Positions 27,982-38,399 of a DNA stretch of 64,000 nucleotides are shown in pieces. The notes under the pieces were generated by a model, which saw nothing but the letters and a program-made list of their open reading frames with translations, was not told the DNA's origin and searched no databases. A program made the translations under genes and the position numbers. The first letter of the stretch is position 1, and the number at the start of each line of letters is the position of its first letter. Origin of the DNA: Salinimonas lutimaris (GTDB lineage: Bacteria; Pseudomonadota; Gammaproteobacteria; Enterobacterales; Alteromonadaceae); assembly GCF_005222225.1 (NCBI RefSeq), contig NZ_CP036536.1:2008001-2072000 (forward strand), in the 5' to 3' direction.

Positions 27982-28920
27982 TTATTCAGTAAGGTTTACG
28001 ATCTGTACAATGCCATGGTCTGTTTTGTTGCCAGGGGTGTCTGTAAAGCCAGGGGTATCAAACGCAGTATCGCCGTTCTCAACCGGGCCGTCGGTGCGGG
28101 TCACAGCATCAAAATCATGCAGTTCGCGGTCCAGCAGGTGTGACGGTGCCACATTCTGAATCGCGCGGAACATTGACTCAATTCGACCCGGAAAACGTTT
28201 ATTCCAGTCCTGTAGCATATGTTTGATGTTCTGACGCTGAAGATTTTCCTGCGAGCCACACAGGTTACATGGAATAATCGGGAAACCCACTGCCGTGCTG
28301 TACTTTTCAATGTCATTTTCAGCGCAGTATGCCAGCGGACGAATCACGATATGTTTACCATCATCGCTGACCAGCTTGGGCGGCATAGATTTCAGCCTGC
28401 CACCGTGGAACATATTCAAAAACAAGGTCTCCAGCATGTCATCGCGATGATGGCCCAGTGCAATTTTGGTCGCCCCCAGTTCGGTGGCAGTGCGATACAG
28501 AATACCCCGGCGCAGTCGGGAGCACAGTGAACAGGTGGTCTTGCCTTCCGGTATTTTATCTTTCACGATGGAGTAGGTATCTTCTTCCACAATTTGATAA
28601 TCCACACCCAGTGATTTCAGGTATTCAGGCAACACATGCTCGGGGAAACCTGGCTGTTTCTGGTCCAGATTTACCGCCACAATATCAAAGGTAATCGGGG
28701 CGATTTTTTGCAAAAACAACAAAATGTCGAGCATGGTATAGCTATCTTTACCACCTGACAGACACACCATTACTTTGTCCTGATCCTCAATCATGGAAAA
28801 ATCAGCAATGGCTTTACCCACATTGCGGCGTAAGCGCTTTTGCAGCTTGTTAAAGCTGTATTTCTGTTTGCTCTGGGTCTCGGGACTCACGGCGTGTGTT
28901 GTGTTTTCTTGCTGGCTCAT
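27982..28920 (-). CDS. ttcA: tRNA 2-thiocytidine(32) synthetase TtcA
   Basis: Inserts sulfur at C32 of certain tRNAs using ATP and a [4Fe-4S] cluster. 312 aa with PP-loop [10 protein letters not shown] (about residue 55), and CxxC pairs CSLC and CNLC that ligate the cluster, plus GHHRDD. A C-terminal tail of about 40 residues rich in Asp/Thr/Gly is longer than in E. coli. Lies next to uspE and fnr, as in E. coli. Confidence 0.95.
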   Translation of the reverse strand: MSQQENTTHAVSPETQSKQKYSFNKLQKRLRRNVGKAIADFSMIEDQDKVMVCLSGGKDSYTMLDILLFLQKIAPITFDIVAVNLDQKQPGFPEHVLPEYLKSLGVDYQIVEEDTYSIVKDKIPEGKTTCSLCSRLRRGILYRTATELGATKIALGHHRDDMLETLFLNMFHGGRLKSMPPKLVSDDGKHIVIRPLAYCAENDIEKYSTAVGFPIIPCNLCGSQENLQRQNIKHMLQDWNKRFPGRIESMFRAIQNVAPSHLLDRELHDFDAVTRTDGPVENGDTAFDTPGFTDTPGNKTDHGIVQIVNLTE

Positions 28921-29021
28921 AATACGACTAGACTGAGTAAAACGGTAATTATACTAAAGCTGGGCAGGGTTCGTCACCCCAAGTTAGCGTGCAAATCGGC
29001 CTGTACTAAATTAAATCCGGT

Positions 29022-29948
29022 CTACGCCGGGCTTAGCGGGCAGACAAATCCGTCGGGTTTAACGGCCAGCACATCGCAATCCAGATTATCAATTACCTGT
29101 TCGGCCGTGTTGCCGATAAAGGCGGCTGACAATCCAACCCGGCCCACCGTGCCAATGACCACCAGTTCAGCATCAAGCTGGTCGGCCATACTAGCCACCA
29201 CGGTTTCAGGCAGGCCTTCATGTACATGGCAATGGTCATCATCCAGCTGATAACGGCTACGATAAGCCTGCATTTCCTGCAAGTGATGCTCACGTACTGC
29301 ATGATGATAGGCCTGGGTGTCAAATTCGGGGATTTCGATAGCAATACTGACCGGAGCAATCGGGTAGGCATTGACCAGATGCACACTGCCGGTAAGCAGG
29401 TCGGCGTAGTCTTTGGCGATATCGGTGATTTTTTCGTTAAGCTGGGCATGTTCACTGTCTTCCGTACCCACATTAACCGCCGCAATAATATTGCCTTGCG
29501 GCGGCCAGGCATGTTCCTTCACCATCAGTACCGGGGTAGGACACTTGCGCATCAGATGCCAGTCGGTCGGGGTAAAAATCACTGACGCCAAATCATCAGA
29601 TTTGCGGCTGGCTTTAATAACTATATCAGCCTGCTGGCTGACCGCCGTGCGGATAATGGCTTCATAATTGCGGCTATGCCACTGCACAATCAGCTGTTCA
29701 GGCTCTATGTGGTAACTGGCTAGCAAGGCGTTTAACCAGCCGGTGCGTTCTTTAATCACCGCTGAACGCATAGCTTCGCGCTCATCGGCTGACAACATGG
29801 TTGTCATTTCATAGGAGAAGTCGTAAACCACCATCATCACAATGATACCAGCCTGCGTGTGAGCCGCCAGTTCAGCCGCCCGGGACAGGGCAGGCTGTGT
29901 ATCACGCTCATCGTCAACCACAGCCAGTAGAGTGTTATAATTAATCAT
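29022..29948 (-). CDS. uspE: Universal stress protein UspE
   Basis: Tandem-type universal stress protein (two UspA domains in one chain). 308 aa; aligns with E. coli UspE through YDFSYEMTTMLSADEREAM, VIFTPTDWHLMRKCPTPV, IAIEIPEFD and GTVGRVGLSAAFIGNTAEQVI. Start set at ATG 29948 (MINYNTLLAVVDD); the longer open frame upstream has no homology. Sits directly downstream of fnr, so anaerobic control is likely (inference). Confidence 0.93.
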   Translation of the reverse strand: MINYNTLLAVVDDERDTQPALSRAAELAAHTQAGIIVMMVVYDFSYEMTTMLSADEREAMRSAVIKERTGWLNALLASYHIEPEQLIVQWHSRNYEAIIRTAVSQQADIVIKASRKSDDLASVIFTPTDWHLMRKCPTPVLMVKEHAWPPQGNIIAAVNVGTEDSEHAQLNEKITDIAKDYADLLTGSVHLVNAYPIAPVSIAIEIPEFDTQAYHHAVREHHLQEMQAYRSRYQLDDDHCHVHEGLPETVVASMADQLDAELVVIGTVGRVGLSAAFIGNTAEQVIDNLDCDVLAVKPDGFVCPLSPA

Positions 29949-30041
29949 GCTTGCGGCCCATCCTGTTGTTATTGTTACCAATAAGTGTAATACGTATGCA
30001 GGATGATGCATTGCGGCCAATCAAATTTTTATTGCGTCCGC

Positions 30042-30773
30042 CTATCGACAGTGAGCAGAAAGTTCCACCCGACGGGTTCTGGCCTGCATCGCATCAAAGT
30101 CTATTATAGTGATCAGTTTGCCCGAAACTTCAATAATTTTATCTTTTTGGAACCGGGTCAGTAGCCGGCTGATAGTTTCTACGGTCAGCCCCAGATAATT
30201 GCCAATTTCATTTCGGGTCATCGATAAGTTGAACTGACGATGGGAAAATCCCCGTTCCTCAAAGCGCTTTGACAACTGCGCCAGAAAATAAATCAGCCGC
30301 TCTTCAGCGGTCCGCCGGTTAAGCAGCATCATCATATCCTGTTCCTGCTTTATCTCAGCGCTCATAAAGCTCATGATTTGCTGGCGTAACTTAGGAAACG
30401 TCACCGACATCTCATCGAGCGTGTTATAAGGCAGTTCACACACCATCGCGGTTTCCAGTGCCTGAGTATAACTGGCGTGACGGCCATCGCGTAACGCATC
30501 AAAGCCGATGATATCGCCGGGAAAATGAAACGAGATAATCTGCTCTTCGCCATCAGTGTCACTGATAAACGATTTAAATGAGCCAGAACGCACCGCGTAC
30601 AAAGAGCGAAAGGTATCGCCGGCATGCAGCAGGGCATCGCCTTTATGTAACGGCTTTTTACGCTCAACAATATCATCCAGTGATTCAATCTCGGTTTTAT
30701 TCAGCGCCACTGGCAGACACAAATGACTAAAACTGCAGTTTTGACAGTGAATAGAAAACTCTGACGTGGCCAT
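30042..30773 (-). CDS. fnr: Oxygen-sensing transcription factor FNR
   Basis: CRP-family regulator that senses oxygen through a [4Fe-4S] cluster and binds TTGATNNNNATCAA. 243 aa: cluster cysteines in [10 protein letters not shown] at the N-terminus plus the internal Cys in MVCELP; cyclic-nucleotide-type beta barrel; C-terminal HTH with [20 protein letters not shown]. Start set at ATG 30773, since AGGA lies 8 nt before it, while the ATG 30779 is too close. A perfect FNR box lies upstream of ccoN (38023-38036), the head of this cluster. Confidence 0.96.
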   Translation of the reverse strand: MATSEFSIHCQNCSFSHLCLPVALNKTEIESLDDIVERKKPLHKGDALLHAGDTFRSLYAVRSGSFKSFISDTDGEEQIISFHFPGDIIGFDALRDGRHASYTQALETAMVCELPYNTLDEMSVTFPKLRQQIMSFMSAEIKQEQDMMMLLNRRTAEERLIYFLAQLSKRFEERGFSHRQFNLSMTRNEIGNYLGLTVETISRLLTRFQKDKIIEVSGKLITIIDFDAMQARTRRVELSAHCR

Positions 30774-30795
30774 ACTCATCTTCCTTATTGTGTGG

Positions 30796-31470
30796 CTACC
30801 CACCTGAATAATATCGGGCAGCACGCGCCAGTAAGAGTACCGCAAAAATCGTCAGCAAAACAGCCGTGGCTTGTCGTACTACAGGATGTTTTATCGCATT
30901 GACCAGCCAGTGAGCGCCGACAGCCGTGGCCAGTAGCGCAGGCAGGGTACCCAGGCCAAAACACAGCATCAGCAGGGCGCCGTCAGCGGCGCTGGTGCTG
31001 GCCAGCGACCAGCTTAGTACCGAATAAACCAGCCCACAGGGCAGCCAGCCCCAGATAATGCCATAAGGCACAGCACTTAGCGGCCGGTTAAACGGAATAA
31101 AGCGTCGTGACAGCGGCTGAATATGCTGCCAAATCCGGTTACCGGCGCGCTCAAGATAGGTCAGGCCGTGCCACCAGTTGCCAATATACGCAGCCATCGC
31201 CAGCAGCAGTAACCCGCTGATAAGCGCCAGAATCGGGCCGGCCACGGGCACAAACTGTTTAATCACCTGCCCGACACCACCGGTGAGGGCGCCGGCCAGG
31301 GTATAACTGAACAGGCGACCGGCGTTGTAACTCAAGGTATAGGGCCAGTGACTGGTGCCTGCGGGGGCCGCCAGACGCAGGGCTGATGCAATGCCGCCAC
31401 ACATGCCAAAACAGTGCAGCCCGCCGGCCAGACCGATAAGTAACGCTGACCAGTAAGTCACATCATTCAC
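30796..31470 (-). CDS. SafE/TauE-type membrane protein of the cbb3 locus
   Basis: 224-aa protein with about six TM segments, starting [21 protein letters not shown], the Cys/His-bearing signature of the 'sulfite exporter TauE/SafE' proteins that sit between ccoS and fnr in Shewanella and Alteromonas relatives. A role in copper or heme handling for cbb3 assembly is plausible from context but unproven. GTG start overlaps the ccoS stop (GTGA). Confidence 0.85.
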   Translation of the reverse strand: MNDVTYWSALLIGLAGGLHCFGMCGGIASALRLAAPAGTSHWPYTLSYNAGRLFSYTLAGALTGGVGQVIKQFVPVAGPILALISGLLLLAMAAYIGNWWHGLTYLERAGNRIWQHIQPLSRRFIPFNRPLSAVPYGIIWGWLPCGLVYSVLSWSLASTSAADGALLMLCFGLGTLPALLATAVGAHWLVNAIKHPVVRQATAVLLTIFAVLLLARAARYYSGG

Positions 31471-31676
31471 GGCTTTTGATGCTCGCGTTCAATCAGTTTT
31501 CTGCGCTCATCAGCCAGCTTTTTTTCGTCCTCTGGCAAATCATCGTCATACAGAATGCTATGGCCCTGGCGTTCAAGATCATCAAACTGATTGGCTTTTA
31601 CCGCCCAGAAAAAAACACCGATGGCAATGGCCACCAGGATTATCGCCAGCGGGATGAGAACATAGATAATACTCAT
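31467..31676 (-). CDS. ccoS: cbb3-type cytochrome oxidase assembly protein CcoS
   Basis: 69-aa single-TM protein required for heme/copper cofactor insertion into cbb3 oxidase. N-terminal TM (IIYVLIPLAIILVAIAIGVFFWAV) followed by the family motif NQFDDLERQGHSILYDDD. Lies 4 nt after ccoI. Confidence 0.93.
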   Translation of the reverse strand: MSIIYVLIPLAIILVAIAIGVFFWAVKANQFDDLERQGHSILYDDDLPEDEKKLADERRKLIEREHQKP

Positions 31677-31680
31677 AACG

Positions 31681-34101
31681 TTACCTTATCAATCTGGCTG
31701 AATTCAGTGCAACAATGATACTACTTAACGACATGCCCACCACTGCCATCCATGGCAACAGGATACCGCTGACGGCCAAAGGCAGAACCAGCAGATTATA
31801 CCCCAGTGCCCAGGCCATGTTCTGCCGGATGATACGCCGGGTTTTATCGGCGGTGGTAAAAAGCAAAGGCAGGGCCGACAGCTGCTCAGACAACAGAATG
31901 ACATCGGCTGAAGCGCGGGCGATATCAGTGGCATTACCCACCGTGACAGAAATATCTGCAGCGGCCAGTACCGGTGCATCATTAATACCGTCACCCAGCA
32001 TCATGATGCGATGACCCTGCTGCTGCCAGTCTTTTATCCTGGCCAATTTGTCCTGTGGGGTCAGCCCGCCGGTGGCATCACTGATCCCCAGTTTATCAGC
32101 GATACGGGTCGCCGCATGGGGACTGTCACCACTGATAATAGCTTTTTGGGTAACCGGGCACTGACGAATGCTCTGGGCACTGTCAGCTTTAAGCGTATCG
32201 GTCACCTGCCAGGCGGCAATCACCTGATTGTTACGCGACAGCAACACATTGGCCTTAAAGGGCAGCGACAACGGCCCGGTTGCATGTAAAGCCGGTGCAC
32301 CTATAACATAGTGGTGGGCATCAATCTGGCCCTGGATGCCCTGATGATGTACCGGCGACACCGCATTGACCGGCAATAATGTGTCGGTCTGGTGAGTTTT
32401 CAGATAATCTTTTGCCGGGTAAGAGGATGTAAACGCTCCGGCCACAGGATGATCAGAATATTGTTCCAGACTGGCGGCCAGTTGCCGGCAAATGGTGTCG
32501 CTGAAACCAGGCGCATACCAGTGTGCGGTAATACTGAAACAACCATTGGTCAGGGTGCCGGTTTTATCCATGGCCAGCAGCGTGGTAGAGCCCAGTTGCT
32601 CCAGTACATCCGTACGCCGGATCAGTACACCGCTGCGATTCAGCCGGGCCATGGCACAGGTCAGGGCAGTCGGTGTTGCCAGCCCCAGCGCACAGGGGCA
32701 GGTGGCCACCAGTACCGCCACGGTGATCCACAGTGCCCGGTCATTGTGTTGCTGCCACCAGTAAACAAAGGTGATAGTGGCTATAAGCAACACGGCAAAG
32801 ACAAAATACCGGGCCAGTTTATCTGCCTGCAAGGCTTGTCTGGGCTTGTCGGCCATGGCGCTGGCCTGTAGATTAAGGATCTGATTAACCAGTGAATCTT
32901 TCAGGGTTTTAGTTACGCGTAACTGTAGAATGCCCGACTGGAGCACAGTTCCGCCATACACGCACTGACCTGTTGTGCGATAAACCGGTTCAAACTCCCC
33001 GGTCAGCATGGCTTCATTGATAATGCCGCTGCCCTCGCTGATAGTACCATCTGCAGGAAGGGTGTCGCCGGCTTTGACCAGAATACAATCATCGGGTCGC
33101 AGTTTTCTGGCCAGTACCGGTTGCCAGGTTTTTTGCGCCGTTAAACGGACGGCCGATACCGGCATATATTTGAGCATATTGGCTGAGATTTGCATGGCCT
33201 GATAGCGGCTTTTGTGCTCAACAAAGCGGCTGAGCAGCAGCAGAAAAATAAACATACAGATAGATTCAAAGTACACCTCACCGTGACCGCTCAGCGTGGC
33301 CTTAACACCCGCGCCAAAGGTAATGAATATGGCCAGGGTAACCGGCACATCCATATTGATACTGCCCATCTGCACAGCCTTAATGGCGCTGACATAAAAA
33401 CGACTACCTGAATAGATCACCACCGGCGTGGTGAGCAGTAAGCCTGCCCAGTGAAAATACTGTTGCATCTGCGTACTCATATTCCCCAGCCAGTCAAAAT
33501 ACTGTGCGGCCATCAGCATCATTACCTGCATGGTCATCAGGCCGGCCAGCCCTAAGCGCTTTAAAAAGCCTTTGTGCTCCGTTTTATAGGCCTGTTCATG
33601 GGTGTCCGGGGCGAACGGGTAGGCGTGATAACCGGTTTTACGAAGCTGTTGTAAAATCTGACTAAGCCGAATCTGCTGTGGATCCCAGCGAACCCAGGCG
33701 CGCTTTTCATGAACATTAACGGCAATTTTCATAACACCTGTATATTTAGACAGTTGTCGCTCAATCAGCCATCCGCAGGCCGCACAGGTGATACCTTCGA
33801 TGGTCAGTTGCAGTTCACTGGCGCCGGCCTGACTGGTAACAAAATCATCCTGTACTTCTTTTTCGTCAAACACAGCCAGTTTTTCAGCCAGGGCGTCTTC
33901 TGGTAAAGCGCCCGGTTCGGCGGGCTTGTCCCGAAACCGGTAGTAGTCCTGCAGGCCATGGCTCACAATCGCCTGCGCGACGGCGGCGCAGCCCGGGCAG
34001 CACATGGGGCGGGATTCATCCAATATGGTGGCAGAAAAATGCGTGTCCGGCGGGACCGGCCTGGCGCAGTGATAACACAGAATGTCTGAAGTGCCTGACA
34101 T
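31681..34101 (-). CDS. ccoI: Copper-exporting P1B ATPase CcoI (FixI) of cbb3 biogenesis
   Basis: Inner-membrane P-type ATPase supplying copper for CcoN maturation. 806 aa: N-terminal extension with CYHCARP and CCPGCAA cysteines, HMA domain with GITCAACGW (about 112), eight TM segments, metal-binding CPC in ATCPCALGLATPTAL, phosphorylation motif DKTGTLT and hinge GDGINDAPVLAAADI. Coupled to ccoH (start and stop share a base) and followed by ccoS. Confidence 0.95.
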   Translation of the reverse strand: MSGTSDILCYHCARPVPPDTHFSATILDESRPMCCPGCAAVAQAIVSHGLQDYYRFRDKPAEPGALPEDALAEKLAVFDEKEVQDDFVTSQAGASELQLTIEGITCAACGWLIERQLSKYTGVMKIAVNVHEKRAWVRWDPQQIRLSQILQQLRKTGYHAYPFAPDTHEQAYKTEHKGFLKRLGLAGLMTMQVMMLMAAQYFDWLGNMSTQMQQYFHWAGLLLTTPVVIYSGSRFYVSAIKAVQMGSINMDVPVTLAIFITFGAGVKATLSGHGEVYFESICMFIFLLLLSRFVEHKSRYQAMQISANMLKYMPVSAVRLTAQKTWQPVLARKLRPDDCILVKAGDTLPADGTISEGSGIINEAMLTGEFEPVYRTTGQCVYGGTVLQSGILQLRVTKTLKDSLVNQILNLQASAMADKPRQALQADKLARYFVFAVLLIATITFVYWWQQHNDRALWITVAVLVATCPCALGLATPTALTCAMARLNRSGVLIRRTDVLEQLGSTTLLAMDKTGTLTNGCFSITAHWYAPGFSDTICRQLAASLEQYSDHPVAGAFTSSYPAKDYLKTHQTDTLLPVNAVSPVHHQGIQGQIDAHHYVIGAPALHATGPLSLPFKANVLLSRNNQVIAAWQVTDTLKADSAQSIRQCPVTQKAIISGDSPHAATRIADKLGISDATGGLTPQDKLARIKDWQQQGHRIMMLGDGINDAPVLAAADISVTVGNATDIARASADVILLSEQLSALPLLFTTADKTRRIIRQNMAWALGYNLLVLPLAVSGILLPWMAVVGMSLSSIIVALNSARLIR

Positions 34102-34577
34102 CAGGGCTCCAGAACCACCGGTGCTGAAACCGGCAGCACAACCTGTTGTTCCACCTTCCAGCTATTGTCCACCGGCTCCAGTGTGATGCGCCATTTACCC
34201 TGCGTCTTTTTTTCACTGTAGCCACGATAACGGCCGGTGGCATCCCGGGTCAGCAGCAGGCTGATATCGCGGGCTTGCAGGGTCGTATGGTAGAGCGTCA
34301 GGCGCAGCGCCTGACCATCCACTGCCTCAGAGGCATTGAGCCGGATTACAAAACTGCCGTCTGCAATCTGAAGCTGTGGCCGTAACCCCAGGTCCCGGGC
34401 GCGCTGCTGACGGGCCAGCGAGGCGTTGATCGCCTTGCCCTGTTTGTAGTAATCATCCACCACCAGACTATCCTGAGTGGAAATAGCCAGGTACAGCATG
34501 ACACCGCCCATGGTAAAGGTGATAACCGGAACCATAATAAAGAACCATGGCCAGAATTGTTTATACCAGGGGGTCAT
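34101..34577 (-). CDS. ccoH: FixH/CcoH family cbb3 assembly protein
   Basis: 158-aa single-TM protein that helps stabilise the cbb3 assembly intermediate. N-terminal TM (FWPWFFIMVPVITFTMGGVML), then the FixH hallmark DDYYKQGKAIN and a periplasmic beta-rich domain. First gene of a ccoH-ccoI-ccoS-SafE unit. No ccoG/rdxA lies between ccoP and this gene. Confidence 0.9.
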   Translation of the reverse strand: MTPWYKQFWPWFFIMVPVITFTMGGVMLYLAISTQDSLVVDDYYKQGKAINASLARQQRARDLGLRPQLQIADGSFVIRLNASEAVDGQALRLTLYHTTLQARDISLLLTRDATGRYRGYSEKKTQGKWRITLEPVDNSWKVEQQVVLPVSAPVVLEP

Positions 34578-34645
34578 CAGGCGGTAACATCCAGTGTACA
34601 GTGAAGAAGATCAACAGGTTAGCAAAACACAAAGTAAAACGCTGC

Positions 34646-34682
34646 AACAAAAAGAATGTGTGCGTGGGTCAACACACATTCT
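34646..34682 (-). terminator. Intrinsic terminator after ccoP
   Basis: Perfect 10-bp stem AGAATGTGTG / CACACATTCT with a 10-nt loop, followed on the minus strand by TTTTTG. It splits ccoNOQP from the ccoHIS genes and suggests separate or attenuated transcription. Confidence 0.85.
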
Positions 34683-34702
34683 CTGTGTCAGTGCAGGGCA
34701 GG

Positions 34703-35668
34703 CTACTGAGACGGTTGCTGGTGGGACAGACTGTAAACATAGGCCGCAACCACATGGATTTTATCTTCACCCAGCGTTTTGCTGAATGAGGGCATGACGC
34801 CGTTACGTCCGTAGGTCAGGGTTTCAGTCACCGCCCGGTGACTGCCGCCATACAACCAGATATTATCGGTCAGGTTGGGTGCCCCCAGCATCTGATTACC
34901 TTTGCCGTCCATGCCGTGACAGGCGGCGCACACCGCAAACCGGGCCTGACCTTTATCTGCCAGTTGCTGGTCTACTTTGCGGCCACTGAGGCTTAAAACA
35001 TAGGCCACTACTTCTTCAATTCCCTGTTCTCCCATAGCATCCAGCCAGGCGGGCATGGCCGCCATACGTCCGTTAATCAGTGTTTCTTTAATCTTGGCGC
35101 CACTGCCGCCATACAGCCAGTCATCGTCAGTCAGGTTCGGAAAACCGCCATTCTGACCCCGGGCATCAGAGCCATGGCATTGGGCGCAGTTTTGCAAAAA
35201 CAACCGGCGGCCTATTTTCAATGCGCTGTCGTCGCGGGCCAAATCCTCTACCGCGACATTGGCGTACTGCTTAAAGATGGGGCCGAATCGTGCCTCAGCT
35301 TTGGCCAGCGCGGTATCGTATTCCACATATTCGCCTGCCGCTCTGGCATCTTCCACTGCCTGTTGTGACTCAGCCAGCGACTGTATGTTCTGATTAGAGC
35401 TTTTCCATTCCCACAGGCCTTTATAGGCTCCAAGTCCGGGGTAAAGAATGAGATAAATAATGCCAAATACAATCGTGACGTAAAACAGGATGGTCCACCA
35501 TTTTGGTAGCGGGTTGTTCACCTCTTCGATGCCGTCGAACGTGTGCCCCATGCTTTCGCCTTCGCTGACCCCGGTAAAATTGGTCAGGCACCAGCGTAAC
35601 AGCCAGAAACACCCGAAAATGGTGCCCAGCGTAATCACGGATATCCAGATGGTCCAAAACATGCTCAT
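34703..35668 (-). CDS. ccoP: cbb3-type cytochrome c oxidase subunit CcoP
   Basis: Diheme cytochrome c subunit that brings electrons to the cbb3 oxidase. 321 aa: N-terminal TM segments (two hydrophobic stretches within residues 1-85), then two cytochrome c domains with heme motifs CAQCH (about 160) and CAACH (about 250), each followed by a distal Met region. Third large subunit of the ccoNOQP operon; a terminator follows. Confidence 0.96.
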   Translation of the reverse strand: MSMFWTIWISVITLGTIFGCFWLLRWCLTNFTGVSEGESMGHTFDGIEEVNNPLPKWWTILFYVTIVFGIIYLILYPGLGAYKGLWEWKSSNQNIQSLAESQQAVEDARAAGEYVEYDTALAKAEARFGPIFKQYANVAVEDLARDDSALKIGRRLFLQNCAQCHGSDARGQNGGFPNLTDDDWLYGGSGAKIKETLINGRMAAMPAWLDAMGEQGIEEVVAYVLSLSGRKVDQQLADKGQARFAVCAACHGMDGKGNQMLGAPNLTDNIWLYGGSHRAVTETLTYGRNGVMPSFSKTLGEDKIHVVAAYVYSLSHQQPSQ

Positions 35669-35671
35669 GGT

Positions 35672-35848
35672 TTAAGACTCCCGTCTGTTAGGTTCTTTTG
35701 TGGGCTGGTCGTTATCATCTGCAAAAGGCAGATTCGCTGCTTCATCAAATTTGTGTTTGTTGCGGCTGCTGAAAGCCCACCACACCACGCCAAAAAAACA
35801 GACTAAAACCACCACGGTAAAAATACTGCCAATAATTCCCTGATCCAT
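35672..35848 (-). CDS. ccoQ: cbb3-type cytochrome oxidase small subunit CcoQ
   Basis: 58-aa single-TM peptide, too short for most ORF lists: starts MDQGIIGSIFTVVVLVCFFG, then VVWWAFSSRNKHKFDEAANL and an acidic tail. Size, TM position, the RNKxxFDEAAxLPF pattern and location between ccoO and ccoP identify CcoQ, which stabilises the complex. Confidence 0.92.
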   Translation of the reverse strand: MDQGIIGSIFTVVVLVCFFGVVWWAFSSRNKHKFDEAANLPFADDNDQPTKEPNRRES

Positions 35849-35849
35849 A

Positions 35850-36455
35850 CTATTTCAAATGCGTTCCCAGTGACTGTAAGTAAGCCACCAACGCCTCCAT
35901 TTCTGTTTTACCTTTCACCGCAGCCTGAGCACCGGCGATATCCTCGTCGGTGTAGGGCACGCCAAAGCCACGAAACACTTCCATTTTTTTAGCGGTCAGC
36001 TCGCCTGTCAGGGTATTTTTTTCTAACCAGGGAAAGCCGGGCATATTAGACTCGGGCACCACATCTCTGGGGTTACGCAGGTGCACAATATGCCATGCAT
36101 CGCTATAACGGCCGCCTACCCGGGCAAGATCTGGCCCGGTTCGTTTAGAGCCCCATAAAAACGGATGTTCCCACACCGATTCACCGGCCACAGAATAATG
36201 GCCATAGCGCTCGGTTTCGGCCCGAAACGGCCGAATCATCTGTGAATGACAACCCACACAACCTTCACGAATATAGATATCGCGGCCTTCCAGCTCCAGT
36301 GCCGTATAGGGACGTAAACCCTCAACCGGCTCCATGGTCTGTTGCTGGAACATCAGCGGTGTAATCTGTACCAGTGCGCCCAGACTGATTGCCACCAGAA
36401 TCAGGATGGTCAGCAGACCAACATTTTTTTCAATTATCTCATGTGGATTTTTCAT
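35850..36455 (-). CDS. ccoO: cbb3-type cytochrome c oxidase subunit CcoO
   Basis: Membrane-anchored monoheme cytochrome c of the cbb3 oxidase. 201 aa: one N-terminal TM ([20 protein letters not shown]), heme motif CVGCH in [16 protein letters not shown] and distal-Met region MPGFPWL. Its start overlaps the ccoN stop by one base. Confidence 0.96.
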   Translation of the reverse strand: MKNPHEIIEKNVGLLTILILVAISLGALVQITPLMFQQQTMEPVEGLRPYTALELEGRDIYIREGCVGCHSQMIRPFRAETERYGHYSVAGESVWEHPFLWGSKRTGPDLARVGGRYSDAWHIVHLRNPRDVVPESNMPGFPWLEKNTLTGELTAKKMEVFRGFGVPYTDEDIAGAQAAVKGKTEMEALVAYLQSLGTHLK

Positions 36456-37903
36456 TATACGGCTCCCTGAGTCGCTGGCTGGGTGGCCGGGTCTGCGGCA
36501 ATACTGCCACGTGGCGCGCGCACTGTTTTGTACGTGTTGTAAGCCATAATAAGCATGCCTGCAACCACAAAGCAGCCGCCAATAAAGCGCACCACGTAAA
36601 AGGGTTTGGAGGCTTCCAGCGATTCTACAAAGCTGTAGGTGAGGGTGCCATCGGCATTAACCGAGCGCCACATCAGACCCTGTAACACGCCGGAGAACCA
36701 CATCGCAACGATGTACAGCACAACGCCAATGGTAGCAAACCAGAAGTGCATATTGACCAGGCGGGTACTGTACATAGCGCGCTGACCAAACAAAATGGGT
36801 ATCAGGTGATAAACCGAGCCGATGGAAATCATCGCAACCCAGCCCAGCGCACCAGAATGCACATGTCCGATGGTCCAGTCGGTGTAATGGGACAAAGCGT
36901 TAACCGTTTTAATGGCCATCATCGGCCCTTCAAAGGTCGACATACCGTAAAATGTTAACGATACCACTAAAAATCGCAGTACCGGGTCTGTGCGCAGTTT
37001 ATGCCAGGCACCGGATAAGGTCATGATGCCGTTGATCATGCCGCCCCAGGAGGGCACAAACAATATGATCGACATCACCATGCCCAGCGACTGGGTCCAG
37101 TCTGGCAGCGCAGTGTAATGAAGATGGTGAGGGCCGGCCCAGATATACAGTGAAATCAGCGCCCAGAAATGCACGATAGACAGACGATACGAATATACCG
37201 GGCGGCCTGCCTGTTTAGGCACAAAATAATACATCATGCCCAAAAATCCGGCGGTCAGGAAGAAGCCTACCGCATTGTGGCCGTACCACCATTGCATCAT
37301 GGCATCGACCGCGCCGGCATACAGTGAGTAAGACTTGGTGAGTGACACCGGAATAGCCATGCTATTACCAATATGCAGAACCAGTACGGTGAGGATAAAA
37401 GCACCGAAAAACCAGTTGGCCACGTAGATATGCGATACCTTTCGGATGGCCATGGTACCAAAAAAATTAATACAGTAAGCCAGCCAGACCAGCGCAATCA
37501 GAATATCAATGGGCCACTCCAGCTCCGCATATTCTTTGGTTGATGTCAGGCCCAGCGGCAGTGAGATAATCGCCAGTACAATGACGGCCTGCCAGCCCCA
37601 GAACGTAAACGCGGCCAGTTTGTCGGAAAACAGTCGTACCTGAGATGTACGCTGCACCACATAATAAGACGTGGCAAACAGGGCGCAACCGCCAAAGGCA
37701 AAAATAACGGCATTGGTATGCAATGGCCTTAAGCGGGAAAATGTTAGCCAGGGGGTATCAAAGTTCAGCGCCGGAGCAAATAACTGTGCGGCAATAAAGA
37801 CGCCAAGCCCCATGCCAATAATGCCCCACACGATAGTCATAATAGTAAATTGCCTGACAACTTTATAATTGTAGACAGGCTGTGCTTCGCTTGTTTCACT
37901 CAT
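36455..37903 (-). CDS. ccoN: cbb3-type cytochrome c oxidase catalytic subunit CcoN
   Basis: Heme-copper oxidase subunit I of the C family, reducing oxygen at low concentration and conserving energy. 482 aa with about twelve TM segments. Conserved histidines include [29 protein letters not shown] (CuB region), [14 protein letters not shown] and [13 protein letters not shown] perfect FNR site lies 120-133 bp upstream of the ATG, so micro-oxic induction is expected. Confidence 0.97.
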   Translation of the reverse strand: MSETSEAQPVYNYKVVRQFTIMTIVWGIIGMGLGVFIAAQLFAPALNFDTPWLTFSRLRPLHTNAVIFAFGGCALFATSYYVVQRTSQVRLFSDKLAAFTFWGWQAVIVLAIISLPLGLTSTKEYAELEWPIDILIALVWLAYCINFFGTMAIRKVSHIYVANWFFGAFILTVLVLHIGNSMAIPVSLTKSYSLYAGAVDAMMQWWYGHNAVGFFLTAGFLGMMYYFVPKQAGRPVYSYRLSIVHFWALISLYIWAGPHHLHYTALPDWTQSLGMVMSIILFVPSWGGMINGIMTLSGAWHKLRTDPVLRFLVVSLTFYGMSTFEGPMMAIKTVNALSHYTDWTIGHVHSGALGWVAMISIGSVYHLIPILFGQRAMYSTRLVNMHFWFATIGVVLYIVAMWFSGVLQGLMWRSVNADGTLTYSFVESLEASKPFYVVRFIGGCFVVAGMLIMAYNTYKTVRAPRGSIAADPATQPATQGAV

Positions 37904-38399
37904 TGTATTGAATCTTCCACTTCAATCATGGGCTGGTTGCCGGCTAAGTTATTATTATTGTTTATTTATTAGGCGGATAATAGTGCTTATGTCTATGCAA
38001 AGATAGCATAAAGTGATCTGTTTTGATGTAAATCAACCCGGCCCTTATTTAAAATTAACCATTATTTTAGTTTACATTCTATTTTCAATTGTTTGTTACG
38101 CTGACCCGATATGCATACAGGCAACGTGACAGATCGTTCACGTTCGGTGCTACAGCAGAGAACCAGCCCGCTGGTATGAGGCTATGTTTTCACGATAATT
38201 CAGGGTGTTACAGTAGATGGACAGGTCAGGTAGTGTCACCGTGGTGGTGGTAAAGTCGCGCAATAGAGCAAAAAGAATACCTGGCAGAGAGGCAAAAAAA
38301 GAGAGGGGCCGGATGAGGGTAGGTAAGTGCTATGTTAACCTGGTCATAACAAGTACTCAGGCTGTCACTCTGGCGAGCGACAGCCTGAAAAAACGGTCA
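37904..38399. other. Intergenic region between bacterioferritin and ccoN
   Basis: 496 bp with no convincing gene. It holds the ccoN leader and FNR box on the left. On the right, a 9-bp stem CAGGCTGTC/GACAGCCTG (about 38358-38387) lies 13 nt past the bacterioferritin stop and may end that transcript. The short open frame around 38217-38429 looks random. Confidence 0.6.
38023..38036 (-). promoter_or_regulatory. FNR box upstream of ccoN
   Basis: TTGATGTAAATCAA matches the FNR consensus TTGATN4ATCAA at all ten defined bases. It is 120-133 bp upstream of ccoN, a sensible distance for class II activation with a long leader; fnr itself lies at the other end of the cluster. Confidence 0.92.
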
